64,000 nt of DNA from Actinacidiphila glaucinigra (lineage in GTDB: Bacteria > Actinomycetota > Actinomycetes > Streptomycetales > Streptomycetaceae): positions 799,435-863,434 of the forward strand of contig NZ_FZOF01000001.1 of NCBI RefSeq assembly GCF_900188405.1, written 5' to 3'. Positions within the stretch are counted from its first letter, which is position 1. Each line of letters opens with the position of its first letter. Below are positions 38,473 to 46,365 of this stretch, one piece after another. The position numbers and the translations under genes were made by a program. The notes below the pieces were generated by a model. It had not been told where the DNA came from, made no database searches, and saw only the letters and a list, made by a program, of their open reading frames with translations.

Positions 38473-39240
38473 ATGAGTGGAATTCTCGCTGGAAAGCGCG
38501 TCCTCATCACCGGCGTGCTGATGGAGTCCTCCATCGCCTTCCACACCGCGAAGCTCGCCCAGGAGCAGGGCGCCGAGATCATCCTCACGGCGTTCCCGCG
38601 GCCCACGCTGACCGAGCGCATCGCCAAGAAGCTGCCCAAGCCGGTCAAGGTCATCGAGCTCGACGTCACCAACGACGAGCACCTGGCCTCGCTCGCCGAC
38701 GTCGTCGGTGAGGAGCTGGGCGGCCTCGACGGCGTCGTGCACTCCATCGGCTTCGCGCCGCAGGACGCGCTCGGCGGCAACTTCCTGAACACGCCGTTCG
38801 AGTCCGTCGCCACCGCGATGCACGTCTCCGCGTACTCGCTGAAGTCGCTCACCATGGCCTGCCTGCCGCTGATGCAGGAGGGCGGCTCGGTCGTCGGCCT
38901 CACCTTCGACGCGCAGTTCGCCTGGCCCCAGTACGACTGGATGGGCCCGGCCAAGGCGGCGCTGGAGGCCACGTCCCGCTACATGGCCCGGGACCTGGGC
39001 AAGCAGAACATCCGCTGCAACCTGATCTCGGCGGGCCCGATCGGCTCCATGGCCGCCAAGTCCATCCCGGGCTTCAGCGACCTGGCCGACGTCTGGAACC
39101 ACCGCTCCCCGCTCGAGTGGAACCTCGCCGACCCCGAGCCGGCCGGCCGCGGTGTCGTCGCGCTGCTGAGCGACTGGTTCCCGAAGACGACGGGCGAGAT
39201 CATCCACGTCGACGGCGGTCTGCACGCGGTCGGCGCGTAG
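38473..39240 (+). CDS. fabI: Enoyl-ACP reductase FabI (InhA type)
   Basis: 255 aa. Last reductive step of each fatty-acid elongation cycle, NADH-dependent. The active-site Y-x6-K is YDWMGPAK, and N-terminal KRVLITGVLMESSIAFHTA resembles InhA. C-terminal TGEIIHVDGGLHAVGA is duplicated 113 bp downstream (49-bp exact DNA repeat), leaving a non-functional copy of the last 16 codons. Target class of triclosan and isoniazid-type inhibitors; sensitivity cannot be read here. Confidence 0.95.
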   Translation: MSGILAGKRVLITGVLMESSIAFHTAKLAQEQGAEIILTAFPRPTLTERIAKKLPKPVKVIELDVTNDEHLASLADVVGEELGGLDGVVHSIGFAPQDALGGNFLNTPFESVATAMHVSAYSLKSLTMACLPLMQEGGSVVGLTFDAQFAWPQYDWMGPAKAALEATSRYMARDLGKQNIRCNLISAGPIGSMAAKSIPGFSDLADVWNHRSPLEWNLADPEPAGRGVVALLSDWFPKTTGEIIHVDGGLHAVGA

Positions 39241-39300
39241 CGGCTCGCGCCGCTCGGACCGCTGGACGCGGCGCCGCTGACGGCGGCGGAAAGGAAGGGT

Positions 39301-39353
39301 CGACGGGCGAGATCATCCACGTCGACGGCGGTCTGCACGCGGTCGGCGCCTGA
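39301..39353 (+). pseudogene. Duplicated 3'-end fragment of fabI
   Basis: 39301-39349 repeats fabI bases 39188-39236 without mismatch and is followed by TGA (39351-39353) instead of TAG. It encodes the last 16 residues in the same frame as its own upstream spacer, with no start of its own. The spacer (39241-39300) is unlike the upstream part of fabI, so the event duplicated only the tail. Confidence 0.85.
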
Positions 39354-39379
39354 TCGCACGGCCGTCACGGCCCCTTCGC

Positions 39380-39421
39380 GTACGGCCCCGGTGCCGCCTT
39401 CGGGCGGCGCCGGGGCCGTAC
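39380..39421 (+). terminator. Strong hairpin with UUCG tetraloop after fabI
   Basis: 19-bp stem (39380-39398 with 39403-39421, one G-T wobble) closed by a TTCG loop, an exceptionally stable tetraloop. It sits after the fabI tail duplication and before the secreted-protein gene, so it should end the fabG-fabI transcript. Confidence 0.85.
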
Positions 39422-39539
39422 GCGCGTTCGGCGCTTTTTCCCCCGTTCGGCCCAGCAGACCGGGTGGCCGGGCACCGCGGGCCGGGAGGATGGCTGTGCG
39501 GGGGGAGAGCCGGGGGTCAGCGGAGGGAGGGTGTGCATC

Positions 39540-39863
39540 GTGCGTGCCTACGTGTGCGCCGCGGCAGTGGTCGCGGCGTTCGCCGCGGGCCTGGGCCCGG
39601 CGGCCGCTGCGGCGGGGGCCGCGGCACGGCTGCCGGACGTCGCGGAGTGCCGGACCTCGGTGCAGGGCAGCGAGGGCGTCGCCGTGTGCTTCAACCCCGA
39701 TCCCGACCTGGACCGTGTGCAGCTGCACATCGAGTGCCGCCAGTGGTGGGACCCGGACGTCGACGGAGCCTCCGTCCCGGTCGGGCCTGCCGAGACCGTC
39801 ACCCTCAGCGACCGCTGCTGGAAGGAGATCCAGGAGATCTGGGTCACCGGGATGCTGGGCTGA
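39540..39863 (+). CDS. Small secreted protein of unknown function
   Basis: 107 aa. Signal peptide about 1-28 (AYVCAAAVVAAFAAGLGPAAAAAG). The mature part contains four Cys (AECRTS, AVCFNP, IECRQWW, DRCWKEI), consistent with two disulfides. The GTG at 39540 is preferred because GGAGGGAGG ends about 9 nt upstream; GTG 39531 directly abuts that site. Its last 20 bp overlap the convergent GntR gene. I do not recognise a family. Confidence 0.75.
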   Translation: MRAYVCAAAVVAAFAAGLGPAAAAAGAAARLPDVAECRTSVQGSEGVAVCFNPDPDLDRVQLHIECRQWWDPDVDGASVPVGPAETVTLSDRCWKEIQEIWVTGMLG

Positions 39864-40524
39864 AGCGGCAGCTGAAGGCGTGCGCCGACGCTTCGGCGGA
39901 GGCCGCCTCCGGATCGCCGGCCCGGATCGCCTCGACCAGCCGGGCGTGGTCCACGTACTGCTCGGGGCGCAGCTCCTCGCCGACGTCCGCGCGCAGGAAC
40001 GCGCGCAGCACCTCGCCCAGGTCGGCGTAGAGCTCGACGACGACCTCGTTGTGCGAGGCCGCCACGACGGACAGGTGCAGGGCCGCGTCGGCGTCGACGA
40101 AGGCCTCGGCGCGGCCGGACTCCCAGGCGCGTTCCCGCCGGGCCAGGGCCGCGTCCAGCTGCCTCAGGTCGCGGTCCGTGCGCCGCCGCGCGGCGAGCGC
40201 GGCGGCGGACGCCTCCAGGGCGCTGCGCAGCTCGGCCACGTGCTGCGGATCGGAGTCGGCGAAGCGGCGGTGCATGACCCCGGCCAGCTCGCTGGTGGCC
40301 AGCACATAGGTGCCGGAGCCCTGCCGGATGTCGAGCAGCCCGTTGTGCGCGAGCGCCCGGACCGCCTCACGGACGGTGTTGCGGGCCACCCCGAGCTGCT
40401 CGACCAACTGGGTCTCGGTGGGGATCCGCGACCCCACCGGCCACTCACCGGAGGTGATCTGGGCGCGCAGCTGCGCGATCACCTGGTCGGCCAGGGCGGA
40501 GCGCCGGGGCGAGGTCAGGGGCAT
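39844..40524 (-). CDS. FadR/FCD-type GntR family transcriptional regulator
   Basis: 226 aa. The winged HTH is QVIAQLRAQITSGEWPVGSRIPTETQLVEQLGVARNTVREAVRALAHNGLLDIRQGSGTYV, listed here by its span at residues ~14-72. A C-terminal all-helical FCD ligand domain contains D and H residues at the usual metal positions (FVDADAALHLSV, YVDHARLVEAI). It is divergent from the MFS gene, with a perfect operator-like palindrome (CCATCAT-TCT-ATGATGG) over the MFS -10 box, so it probably represses that gene and perhaps itself. The ATG follows GAGGAGAG. Confidence 0.9.
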   Translation of the reverse strand: MPLTSPRRSALADQVIAQLRAQITSGEWPVGSRIPTETQLVEQLGVARNTVREAVRALAHNGLLDIRQGSGTYVLATSELAGVMHRRFADSDPQHVAELRSALEASAAALAARRRTDRDLRQLDAALARRERAWESGRAEAFVDADAALHLSVVAASHNEVVVELYADLGEVLRAFLRADVGEELRPEQYVDHARLVEAIRAGDPEAASAEASAHAFSCRFSPASR

Positions 40525-40545
40525 GGACTCTCCTCAACATTCATC

Positions 40546-40562
40546 CCATCATTCTATGATGG
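40546..40562. promoter_or_regulatory. Operator palindrome overlapping the MFS -10 box
   Basis: CCATCAT-TCT-ATGATGG is a perfect 7-bp inverted repeat with a 3-bp centre. Its right arm contains TATGAT (40555-40560), which is 7 nt before the MFS ATG and is the best -10 box there. Spacing and position suit a GntR-family dimer site that blocks RNA polymerase. Confidence 0.6.
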
Positions 40563-40567
40563 TCGGC

Positions 40568-41848
40568 ATGCGTGACGACGAAGCGACGCTCGACCCTGCC
40601 ACGGAACGGGCCACCATGCCCGCACACCTCCCCACCGCCGCGCAAGGCGTACGGCGCACCCGGATCCTGGTGGCCGTCGCATTGGTGCTGGCCGCACTCA
40701 ATCTGCGGCCCGCGATCACCAGTCTCGGCGCGCTCCTGGAGGAGGTCCGCGACGGCCTCGGCATGAGCGGCACCGTCGCGGGCCTGCTCACCTCCGTCCC
40801 CGCGCTGTGCTTCGCCGTGTTCGGGGTGACCGCGCCCCGGCTGGCCCGCCGCCGCGGCCCCGGTGCCGTGGTCTGCGCGGGCCTGGTCGCGATCACCCTC
40901 GGGCTCTTCCTTCGTCCGTTCGCCGGCGGCACGGCGCTCTTCCTCGCCGCCAGCGCCCTCGCGCTGGGCGGCATAGCCGTCGGCAACGTCCTGATGCCCG
41001 TCGTCGTCAAGCGCTGGTTCCCGGACCGCGTGGGCACCATAACCGGGCTCTACTCGATGGCCCTGTCCCTGGGCACCGCCCTCGCCGCCGCGGCGACCGT
41101 CCCGGCGACCCGCGCCTTCGGCGGCGACTGGCGGCTCGGCCTCGCGGCCTGGGGCGTGATCGCCGCCGTCGCCGTACTGCCCTGGCTCGCCCTCGTCCGC
41201 GACCGCGGCCCCGTTCCTGCGGTCCCCGCCGCGTCCCCGCACGCCCCCGCCCCGGAGCGGGCACGGGCCGGCAGCATCGCCCGCAGCCGTACCGCCTGGG
41301 CGCTCGCCGTCTACTTCGGGCTCCAGGCCACGGGCGCGTACATCACCATGGGGTGGCTCCCGCAGATCTTCCGCGACGCCGGGGTCTCCGCCTCCACCGC
41401 GGGCGTGCTGCTCGCCGTCACCATGGTGATGGGCGTACCGCTCTCCTTCGTGCTGCCCGCGCTCGCCGGCCGGATGCGGCACCAGGGCGGACTCGCCGTC
41501 GGCCTCGGCCTGTTCGGGATCGCCGGCTACGGCGGCCTGTGGGCGGCCCCGGCCGCCGCGCCCTGGGTGTGGGCCCTGCTGCTGGGCATCTCCAACTGCT
41601 CGTTCCCCCTCGCGCTCACCATGATCGGGATGCGCTCGCGCACCGGCGGCGGCGTCGTGCGGCTGTCCGCCTTCGCGCAGTGCACCGGGTACCTGATCTC
41701 CATCCCCGGTCCGATCCTCGTCGGCACCCTCTACCAGCACACCGGCGGCTGGGACCTGCCGGTGGCCTTCATGCTGGCCCTGCTGGTGCCGCAGATCGCC
41801 GCGGGTGTGGTCGCCGGCCGCGACCGCGCAGTGGAGGACGAGCTCTGA
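40568..41848 (+). CDS. MFS transporter, CynX/NimT family
   Basis: 426 aa, 12 predicted helices. The first helix begins RTRILVAVALVLAALNLRPAITSLGALLEEV, and conserved LNLRP is the hallmark of CynX/NimT-type carriers that move cyanate, nitroimidazole or similar small compounds. Other family segments are LMPVVVKRWFPDRVGTITGLY and NCSFPLALTMIGMRSRT. The ATG at 40568 is preferred, as a leaderless start after TATGAT; two ATGs lie 9 and 12 nt upstream, inside the operator. It is followed by the SGM_5486-type small gene, 46 bp later. Confidence 0.9.
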   Translation: MRDDEATLDPATERATMPAHLPTAAQGVRRTRILVAVALVLAALNLRPAITSLGALLEEVRDGLGMSGTVAGLLTSVPALCFAVFGVTAPRLARRRGPGAVVCAGLVAITLGLFLRPFAGGTALFLAASALALGGIAVGNVLMPVVVKRWFPDRVGTITGLYSMALSLGTALAAAATVPATRAFGGDWRLGLAAWGVIAAVAVLPWLALVRDRGPVPAVPAASPHAPAPERARAGSIARSRTAWALAVYFGLQATGAYITMGWLPQIFRDAGVSASTAGVLLAVTMVMGVPLSFVLPALAGRMRHQGGLAVGLGLFGIAGYGGLWAAPAAAPWVWALLLGISNCSFPLALTMIGMRSRTGGGVVRLSAFAQCTGYLISIPGPILVGTLYQHTGGWDLPVAFMLALLVPQIAAGVVAGRDRAVEDEL

Positions 41849-41894
41849 CCACCCGCGTGCGCGGGTGGCGCCGGCGGATGCGAGACTGGGCGGT

Positions 41895-42017
41895 ATGCCC
41901 GTGCTCGAGCCCGATCCCCCGCAGCCGCAGAAGAAGCTCCTGATCATCTTCGGCCTGATGATGGCCGTGCCCGCCTTCGTCGCGGTGATCGCCGTCATCG
42001 GCGCCAAGTTCGGCTGA
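41895..42017 (+). CDS. SGM_5486-type transporter-associated small membrane protein
   Basis: 40 aa: soluble N-terminus MPVLEPDPPQPQKK, one membrane helix (about residues 15-36) and a short end GAKFG. Very short proteins of this kind sit downstream of CynX-type MFS genes in Streptomyces. A GAGACT box lies 7 nt upstream of the ATG, suggesting an own leaderless transcript. Function unknown. Confidence 0.75.
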   Translation: MPVLEPDPPQPQKKLLIIFGLMMAVPAFVAVIAVIGAKFG

Positions 42018-42185
42018 CCCGCCACCCCGAGACCCGGGGTAGGGACAACCCCACCTCCCCTAGGGGGCCAGGGTCAGGGTCAAGTGGGTGGGCCACCCGA
42101 TGGGACCGGCGGCCGCGTTTCCGTAGCGTCGTGGTGCAAGGTCGGACGACGTTCCGGCACCCCGGCCGACCCACGGAGGCGCCCC

Positions 42186-42428
42186 GTGTCCACGCAGGCT
42201 GTTCCCTCGCGTACCCCGCGAACCCGCGCCGCCCGCCCGGCGGTCGGGGGCGGCACGCAGACGCGCCTGCCGTGGTGGGCGCTCGCCCTGCCTGCCCTCG
42301 CCTTCGCGGCGCTGCTCGCCCTGGTCGTGGGCCCGGGGGCCGCGGAGGCCTCCGCCGCGGAGCCCGTCGGACAGCTCCTGCACGCGGTCGGCGAAGGGCT
42401 CCCGGGACTCCTGCAGCACCTGCTGTGA
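42186..42428 (+). CDS. Small single-helix membrane or secreted protein
   Basis: 80 aa. A basic/Thr/Arg-rich N-terminus is followed by one hydrophobic helix (about residues 29-50) with AEASAAEP resembling a signal peptidase site. The short remainder is amphipathic (VGQLLHAVGEGLPGLLQHLL). GTG start after GGAGG. No recognised family. A CCCCTAGGGG palindrome and a TAGCGT -10-like box precede it. Confidence 0.65.
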   Translation: MSTQAVPSRTPRTRAARPAVGGGTQTRLPWWALALPALAFAALLALVVGPGAAEASAAEPVGQLLHAVGEGLPGLLQHLL

Positions 42429-42500
42429 CCCTCCCGCGGCGAACCGTGATCCGTCCCGCAGCCCGCGCCTGGCGGCCGGATTTCTGGAAAGCTGAGGGTC

Positions 42501-43022
42501 ATGAGCGCAGCTGCATCGCCCCGCCGGATCGTCCTGCTCCGGCACGCCAAAGCCGACTGGCCCGACGTCCCCGACCACGAGCGACCGCTGGCGGAACGGG
42601 GACGCAAGGAGGCCCCCGTCGCCGGCCGCAGGCTCGCCGAACTGGGGATCCCGTTCGAACTCACCCTCTGCTCCTCGGCCACGCGCACCCGCGAGACGTG
42701 GAAGCTGGCCGCCCACGAACTCCCGCACCGCCCCCGCACCGTCTACGAGGAGCGTCTCTACGACGCCACCCTCGGTGATCTGATCGCCCTGCTCAACGAG
42801 ACCCCCGAGGACGTCGACGACGTGCTGCTGGTGGGCCACAACCCGGCCATCCACGCGCTCGCGGACGCCCTCGCGGGGGAGAGCGACGGGGACGCCCGCG
42901 CGCGGATGAACCGCACCGGCTTCCCGACGGCGGCCATCGCGGTGATCACCTTCTCCGGGCCCTGGAAGACGGTCGAGCACGGCGTCGGCCGCCTCGTCGA
43001 CTTCTGGTCGCCGCACGACTGA
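42501..43022 (+). CDS. Histidine phosphatase family protein, SixA-like
   Basis: 173 aa. N-terminal LLRHAKADWPDV is the phosphatase RHG-like motif with catalytic His in RHAK. The second half carries LLVGHNPAIH with the other conserved His. SixA-type enzymes dephosphorylate phosphohistidine on proteins, but actinobacterial members are not well characterised. It precedes a terminator and converges on serB. Confidence 0.88.
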   Translation: MSAAASPRRIVLLRHAKADWPDVPDHERPLAERGRKEAPVAGRRLAELGIPFELTLCSSATRTRETWKLAAHELPHRPRTVYEERLYDATLGDLIALLNETPEDVDDVLLVGHNPAIHALADALAGESDGDARARMNRTGFPTAAIAVITFSGPWKTVEHGVGRLVDFWSPHD

Positions 43023-43069
43023 GCCGCGCCCGGCCGCGGCCCGGTGAGCCGCCGGGGACGGCATGGCAA

Positions 43070-43098
43070 GGGCCCCGGCGCGCCTGCCGCCGGGGCCC
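43070..43098. terminator. Bidirectional terminator between sixA-like gene and serB
   Basis: Perfect 11-bp stem GGGCCCCGGCG / CGCCGGGGCCC with a 7-nt loop, located between convergent stops (43022 and 43125). It may serve both directions. Confidence 0.8.
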
Positions 43099-43124
43099 TC
43101 GCCGAGCCCGTGGATCCGCGCCGG

Positions 43125-44366
43125 TCAGGCCCGGGCGTTGCCGCCGTCACCGGCGTCGGCCGCCTCGACCTCCTCGCGGGTGATGCCCAGCAGGTAGAGC
43201 ACGGTGTCCAGGAACGGCACGTTGACCGCGGCGTCCGCGGCCCGCCGCACCACCGGCTTGGCGTTGAAGGCGACCCCGAGGCCCGCCGCGTTGAGCATGT
43301 CCAGGTCGTTGGCGCCGTCGCCGATGGCGACGGTCTGGCTCAGCGGCACCCCGGCCTCCGCCGCGAAGCGCCGCAGCAGCCGGGCCTTGCCCGCCCGGTC
43401 CACGATCTCGCCGGTCACCCGGCCGGTGAGCTTGCCGTCCACGATCTCCAGGGTGTTGGCGGCCGCGAAGTCCAGCCCCAGCCGCTCCTTGAGGTCGTCG
43501 GTGACCTGCGTGAAGCCCCCGGAGACCACGCCCACCTGGTAGCCCATCCGCTTGAGCGTGCGGATCAGCGTGCGCGCCCCGGCCGTCAGCCGCACCTCCT
43601 GGCGGACCTTGTCGATCACGGAGTCGTCCAGCCCCTCGAGCAGGGCGACCCGCGCGTGCAGGGACTGCTCGAAGTCCAGCTCCCCGCGCATCGCCGCGGC
43701 CGTCACCTCGGCGACCTGGTTTTCGCAGCCCGCGTGCGCCGCGAAGAGCTCGATCACCTCGTCCTGGATGACGGTGGAGTCCACGTCCATGACCACCAGG
43801 CGCTGCGCCCTGCGGTGCAGGCCCGCCGACACCACGGCCACGTCGACCCCGCGCTCGTGGGCCTCCAGGGCCAGTGCCGGGCGCAGCAGGTCGGTGGCGA
43901 CACCGGAGACGGCGAACTCCACCGCGGTCACCGGGTACTTCGCGAGCCGGAAGATGCGGTCGATGTTGCCGCCCGCGCCGGTGATCCTGGCCGCTATGGC
44001 GGCGGTGGACTCCGCCGTCAGCGGGTGCCCCAGCACCGTCACATGGGAGCGGCCCTCGCCACGCGGCCGGTTGTCGCCGATACCGGAGATGATCTCGGCC
44101 TGCAGGCGCATCGACTCCGCCCACGCGTGCACCGTCGCGCGCAGCTCGCCCTCCACCGAACGGCCCGCGGGGGCCGGCACCAGGGCGCAGAGCACGATGC
44201 GCCCCCGGGTGACGACCTGCTCGATGTCGATGACGTTCACCTGGAAGCGGGCCAGCGTCTCGAAGAGCCCGGCGGTGATTCCCGGCCGGTCCTTGCCGAA
44301 GATCTTGACCAGCAGCGTCGGCACATTGGCGGCGGTGGCAGCGGTCGCCTGCGATGCGTCGTTCAT
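43125..44366 (-). CDS. serB: Phosphoserine phosphatase SerB
   Basis: 413 aa. N-terminal ACT-like domains (TLLVKIFGKDRPGITAGLFETL; VTVLGHPLTAE) precede the HAD phosphatase. Nucleophile motif VVMDVDSTVIQDEV; motif II-III GYQVGVVSGGFTQ; motif IV AIGDGANDLDML. It makes serine from 3-phosphoserine. Two regulatory ACT domains suggest allosteric control by serine or another amino acid. Start ATG 44366 follows weak purine-rich sequence. Confidence 0.95.
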   Translation of the reverse strand: MNDASQATAATAANVPTLLVKIFGKDRPGITAGLFETLARFQVNVIDIEQVVTRGRIVLCALVPAPAGRSVEGELRATVHAWAESMRLQAEIISGIGDNRPRGEGRSHVTVLGHPLTAESTAAIAARITGAGGNIDRIFRLAKYPVTAVEFAVSGVATDLLRPALALEAHERGVDVAVVSAGLHRRAQRLVVMDVDSTVIQDEVIELFAAHAGCENQVAEVTAAAMRGELDFEQSLHARVALLEGLDDSVIDKVRQEVRLTAGARTLIRTLKRMGYQVGVVSGGFTQVTDDLKERLGLDFAAANTLEIVDGKLTGRVTGEIVDRAGKARLLRRFAAEAGVPLSQTVAIGDGANDLDMLNAAGLGVAFNAKPVVRRAADAAVNVPFLDTVLYLLGITREEVEAADAGDGGNARA

Positions 44367-44436
44367 GGTGTCTCCACCGTATCGGGCACCGTGCCCGGGA
44401 CGGACATGTGTTCCGCCTGGCGGACACCGTCCGTGG

Positions 44437-46203
44437 TCAGCGGCGGCCCCCGGGCGCGCCGGGCGGCGGAGGGCCCTCGCGCGGCGGGCCGGGCGGCCCC
44501 GGGGGCGGCCCCGGGGGCGGGCCGGGCGGCGGGGGCAGCGGCGCCCCGGTGACGGTCCGCGCGGAATGCGGCGGCTGACCCTGTGGCGGCGGGTCGTACG
44601 GCGCCCGACCCCGCGGCGCCGGGCCCTGCGAGGGCTGCCGGTAGGGGTTGGGCCCGGTGTCCGGCGGGCCGTAGCCGGGGCTCGGGACGTACGGGCCGGG
44701 CTGGTAGGCGATGCCCGGATAGGTGCGCGAGCTGCTCTCCCCGGCCGCCGCCTCGGCCGCACGGCGCAGCGCGTACGGCGACACCCGGCGTCCGGCGGTG
44801 CCCGTCGCCAGCGCCAGCACAGCCCCCGCGCCGCCCGCCGCCGCCCCCCACGCGGCACCCAGCAGGAACGCCAGGGGAAGGCTGCCGTGCAGGTCGATGC
44901 CGGCGCCCACCGCGTCGAAGCCGAAGACCGAGACGCCCGCGTTCACCGAGACGCCCGTCACCCACACCAGCAGCGGGAAGGCGACCGCCGTGACCAGTCC
45001 GAGCCGTACCGCGCAGCGTCCCGCGAACCCGGCCCGCGTCGACCCCCACCGCGGGGTGCGGGCCGCCGCCAGCGCTCCCGCGGCCAGCATCATCAGCGCC
45101 GCGGCGGCGGTCAGCAGCCACACCCGCTGGTCGTACTCCGCCAGCCGGGCGGGCGTCACCGGCTCCTCGACGCTGGTCGACAGCAGCCGGTCCAGCGGAT
45201 CCGGCAGCACCTTCGCCAGCTCGCCGGTGGCCGTGCCCCGCCAGGACACGAATAGACCGAGGGGCACCGCCAGCCACACCCCGTTGGGCGCCCCCAGCAG
45301 CGCAGCCCCGGCGATCCGGCCCGGCTCGTCACCCGTCACGGCCGCGTACCCCGCGGCGGCGCAGCCCGCGACGACCGCCAGCAGCAGTACCCAGCGCAGC
45401 GCCGACGCCGCGGGCCGGACGACCCGGTGCAGCCCCTCCAGGGCGGGTGGCAGCGGCGTACGGCGTGAGCTGAGCAGTGCCACCAGGAGGACGACCAGGA
45501 CCCACAGCAGACCGCCCAGCAGGGTGCGGCCGGTCGCGACGTGGAAGCTCACCGAGGCCTTGGCGTCGATCAGGTCCTGCAGCCCGTCCCCGAGCCCGCC
45601 GCCGATGTCACCGATGCCCGGCAACCCGTCCGTCAGGCCGCCGCCCTTGTCCCCGCCCAGCGCGGCCCCGTCGAGGGCGATGGTGTCCTCCCCGGCCCAC
45701 GCCAGCGCGCCCAGCAGGGTCACGAACAGCACCACCACCGCCCCGGCCCGCGCGGCCAGTTCGCCCCCGGGCACGGTCAGCCCCGCCCCGCGCAGCGACC
45801 GCAGGAACACCCAGGCCAGCAGAAGGGCACCGATCAGGCCGACGCCCAGCGGCATGAGCTCCAGCCGGCCCTCGCCGCCCGCGCCGCCCAGACCGAACAC
45901 CGCGACGTCACCGGAGGGGACGACCTTGCCGCCCACCGTCATGGCGACCACGGCCGCCGTCATCGGCCCCAGCGAGCCCGCGGTGTCAGCGCCGAGCAGG
46001 TGCAGACCCAGCGCCGCGGCCCCCACCATCCCCAGGTACGCCCAGCTCACCGCGGCGACCGCGGAGAGCAGCACACCGCCCCACGGGACCGGTCGCCCCG
46101 GGCGCGCGGGCGCGTTCGAAGGTGTGGAGGTGTACGCGGTCATGCCCGCCCCCGAGGTCTCGCGTCCGAACCGCCTGCGCTGCATGGTGCCCCGATCCGT
46201 CAT
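44437..46203 (-). CDS. Polytopic membrane protein, streptophobe-like, with Pro-rich tail
   Basis: About 588 aa with 10-12 hydrophobic helices (for example WGGVLLSAVAAVSWAYLGMV, LLGGLLWVLVVLLVALLS). The cytoplasmic C-terminal ~100 residues are Pro/Gly/Tyr-rich (GPPPGPPPGPP repeats). It resembles Streptomyces streptophobe proteins of unknown function. The start is uncertain: ATG 46203 is taken; ATG 46185 and ATG 46143 are alternatives. It lies 70 bp upstream of serB on the same strand and is divergent from the FHA-ABC gene. Confidence 0.8.
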   Translation of the reverse strand: MTDRGTMQRRRFGRETSGAGMTAYTSTPSNAPARPGRPVPWGGVLLSAVAAVSWAYLGMVGAAALGLHLLGADTAGSLGPMTAAVVAMTVGGKVVPSGDVAVFGLGGAGGEGRLELMPLGVGLIGALLLAWVFLRSLRGAGLTVPGGELAARAGAVVVLFVTLLGALAWAGEDTIALDGAALGGDKGGGLTDGLPGIGDIGGGLGDGLQDLIDAKASVSFHVATGRTLLGGLLWVLVVLLVALLSSRRTPLPPALEGLHRVVRPAASALRWVLLLAVVAGCAAAGYAAVTGDEPGRIAGAALLGAPNGVWLAVPLGLFVSWRGTATGELAKVLPDPLDRLLSTSVEEPVTPARLAEYDQRVWLLTAAAALMMLAAGALAAARTPRWGSTRAGFAGRCAVRLGLVTAVAFPLLVWVTGVSVNAGVSVFGFDAVGAGIDLHGSLPLAFLLGAAWGAAAGGAGAVLALATGTAGRRVSPYALRRAAEAAAGESSSRTYPGIAYQPGPYVPSPGYGPPDTGPNPYRQPSQGPAPRGRAPYDPPPQGQPPHSARTVTGAPLPPPPGPPPGPPPGPPGPPREGPPPPGAPGGRR

Positions 46204-46330
46204 GATCCGCACGGTTCATGGGCGGTTACCACTCTCCGGTGGTGTTTCGGCGCCGTCAACGGCTTCTGGGAAGAGGGTTCACATCACCGCCGCGGCATGG
46301 CTTCCTGACGGGTGCGCGTGCCTGGAATAG

Positions 46331-46359
46331 TTCCGCCCGATGTTCGCAATCCCTAGACT
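46331..46359 (+). promoter_or_regulatory. Promoter of the FHA-ABC transporter gene (leaderless)
   Basis: TTCCGC (46331-46336) and TAGACT (46354-46359) are separated by 17 nt. TAGACT ends 6 nt before the ATG at 46366, and there is no ribosome-binding site in CCCCTC, so transcript and start codon should coincide. Confidence 0.6.
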
Positions 46360-46365
46360 CCCCTC

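Noticed and set aside
39241..39353. Small gene 39117-39353
   Set aside because: The frame joins out-of-frame fabI sequence to the duplicated tail; no independent start or ribosome-binding site.
42018..42185. CCCCTAGGGG palindrome (42057-42066) as a specific operator
   Set aside because: Ten bases in a GC-rich leader are not enough to name a regulator; noted only in the gene entry.
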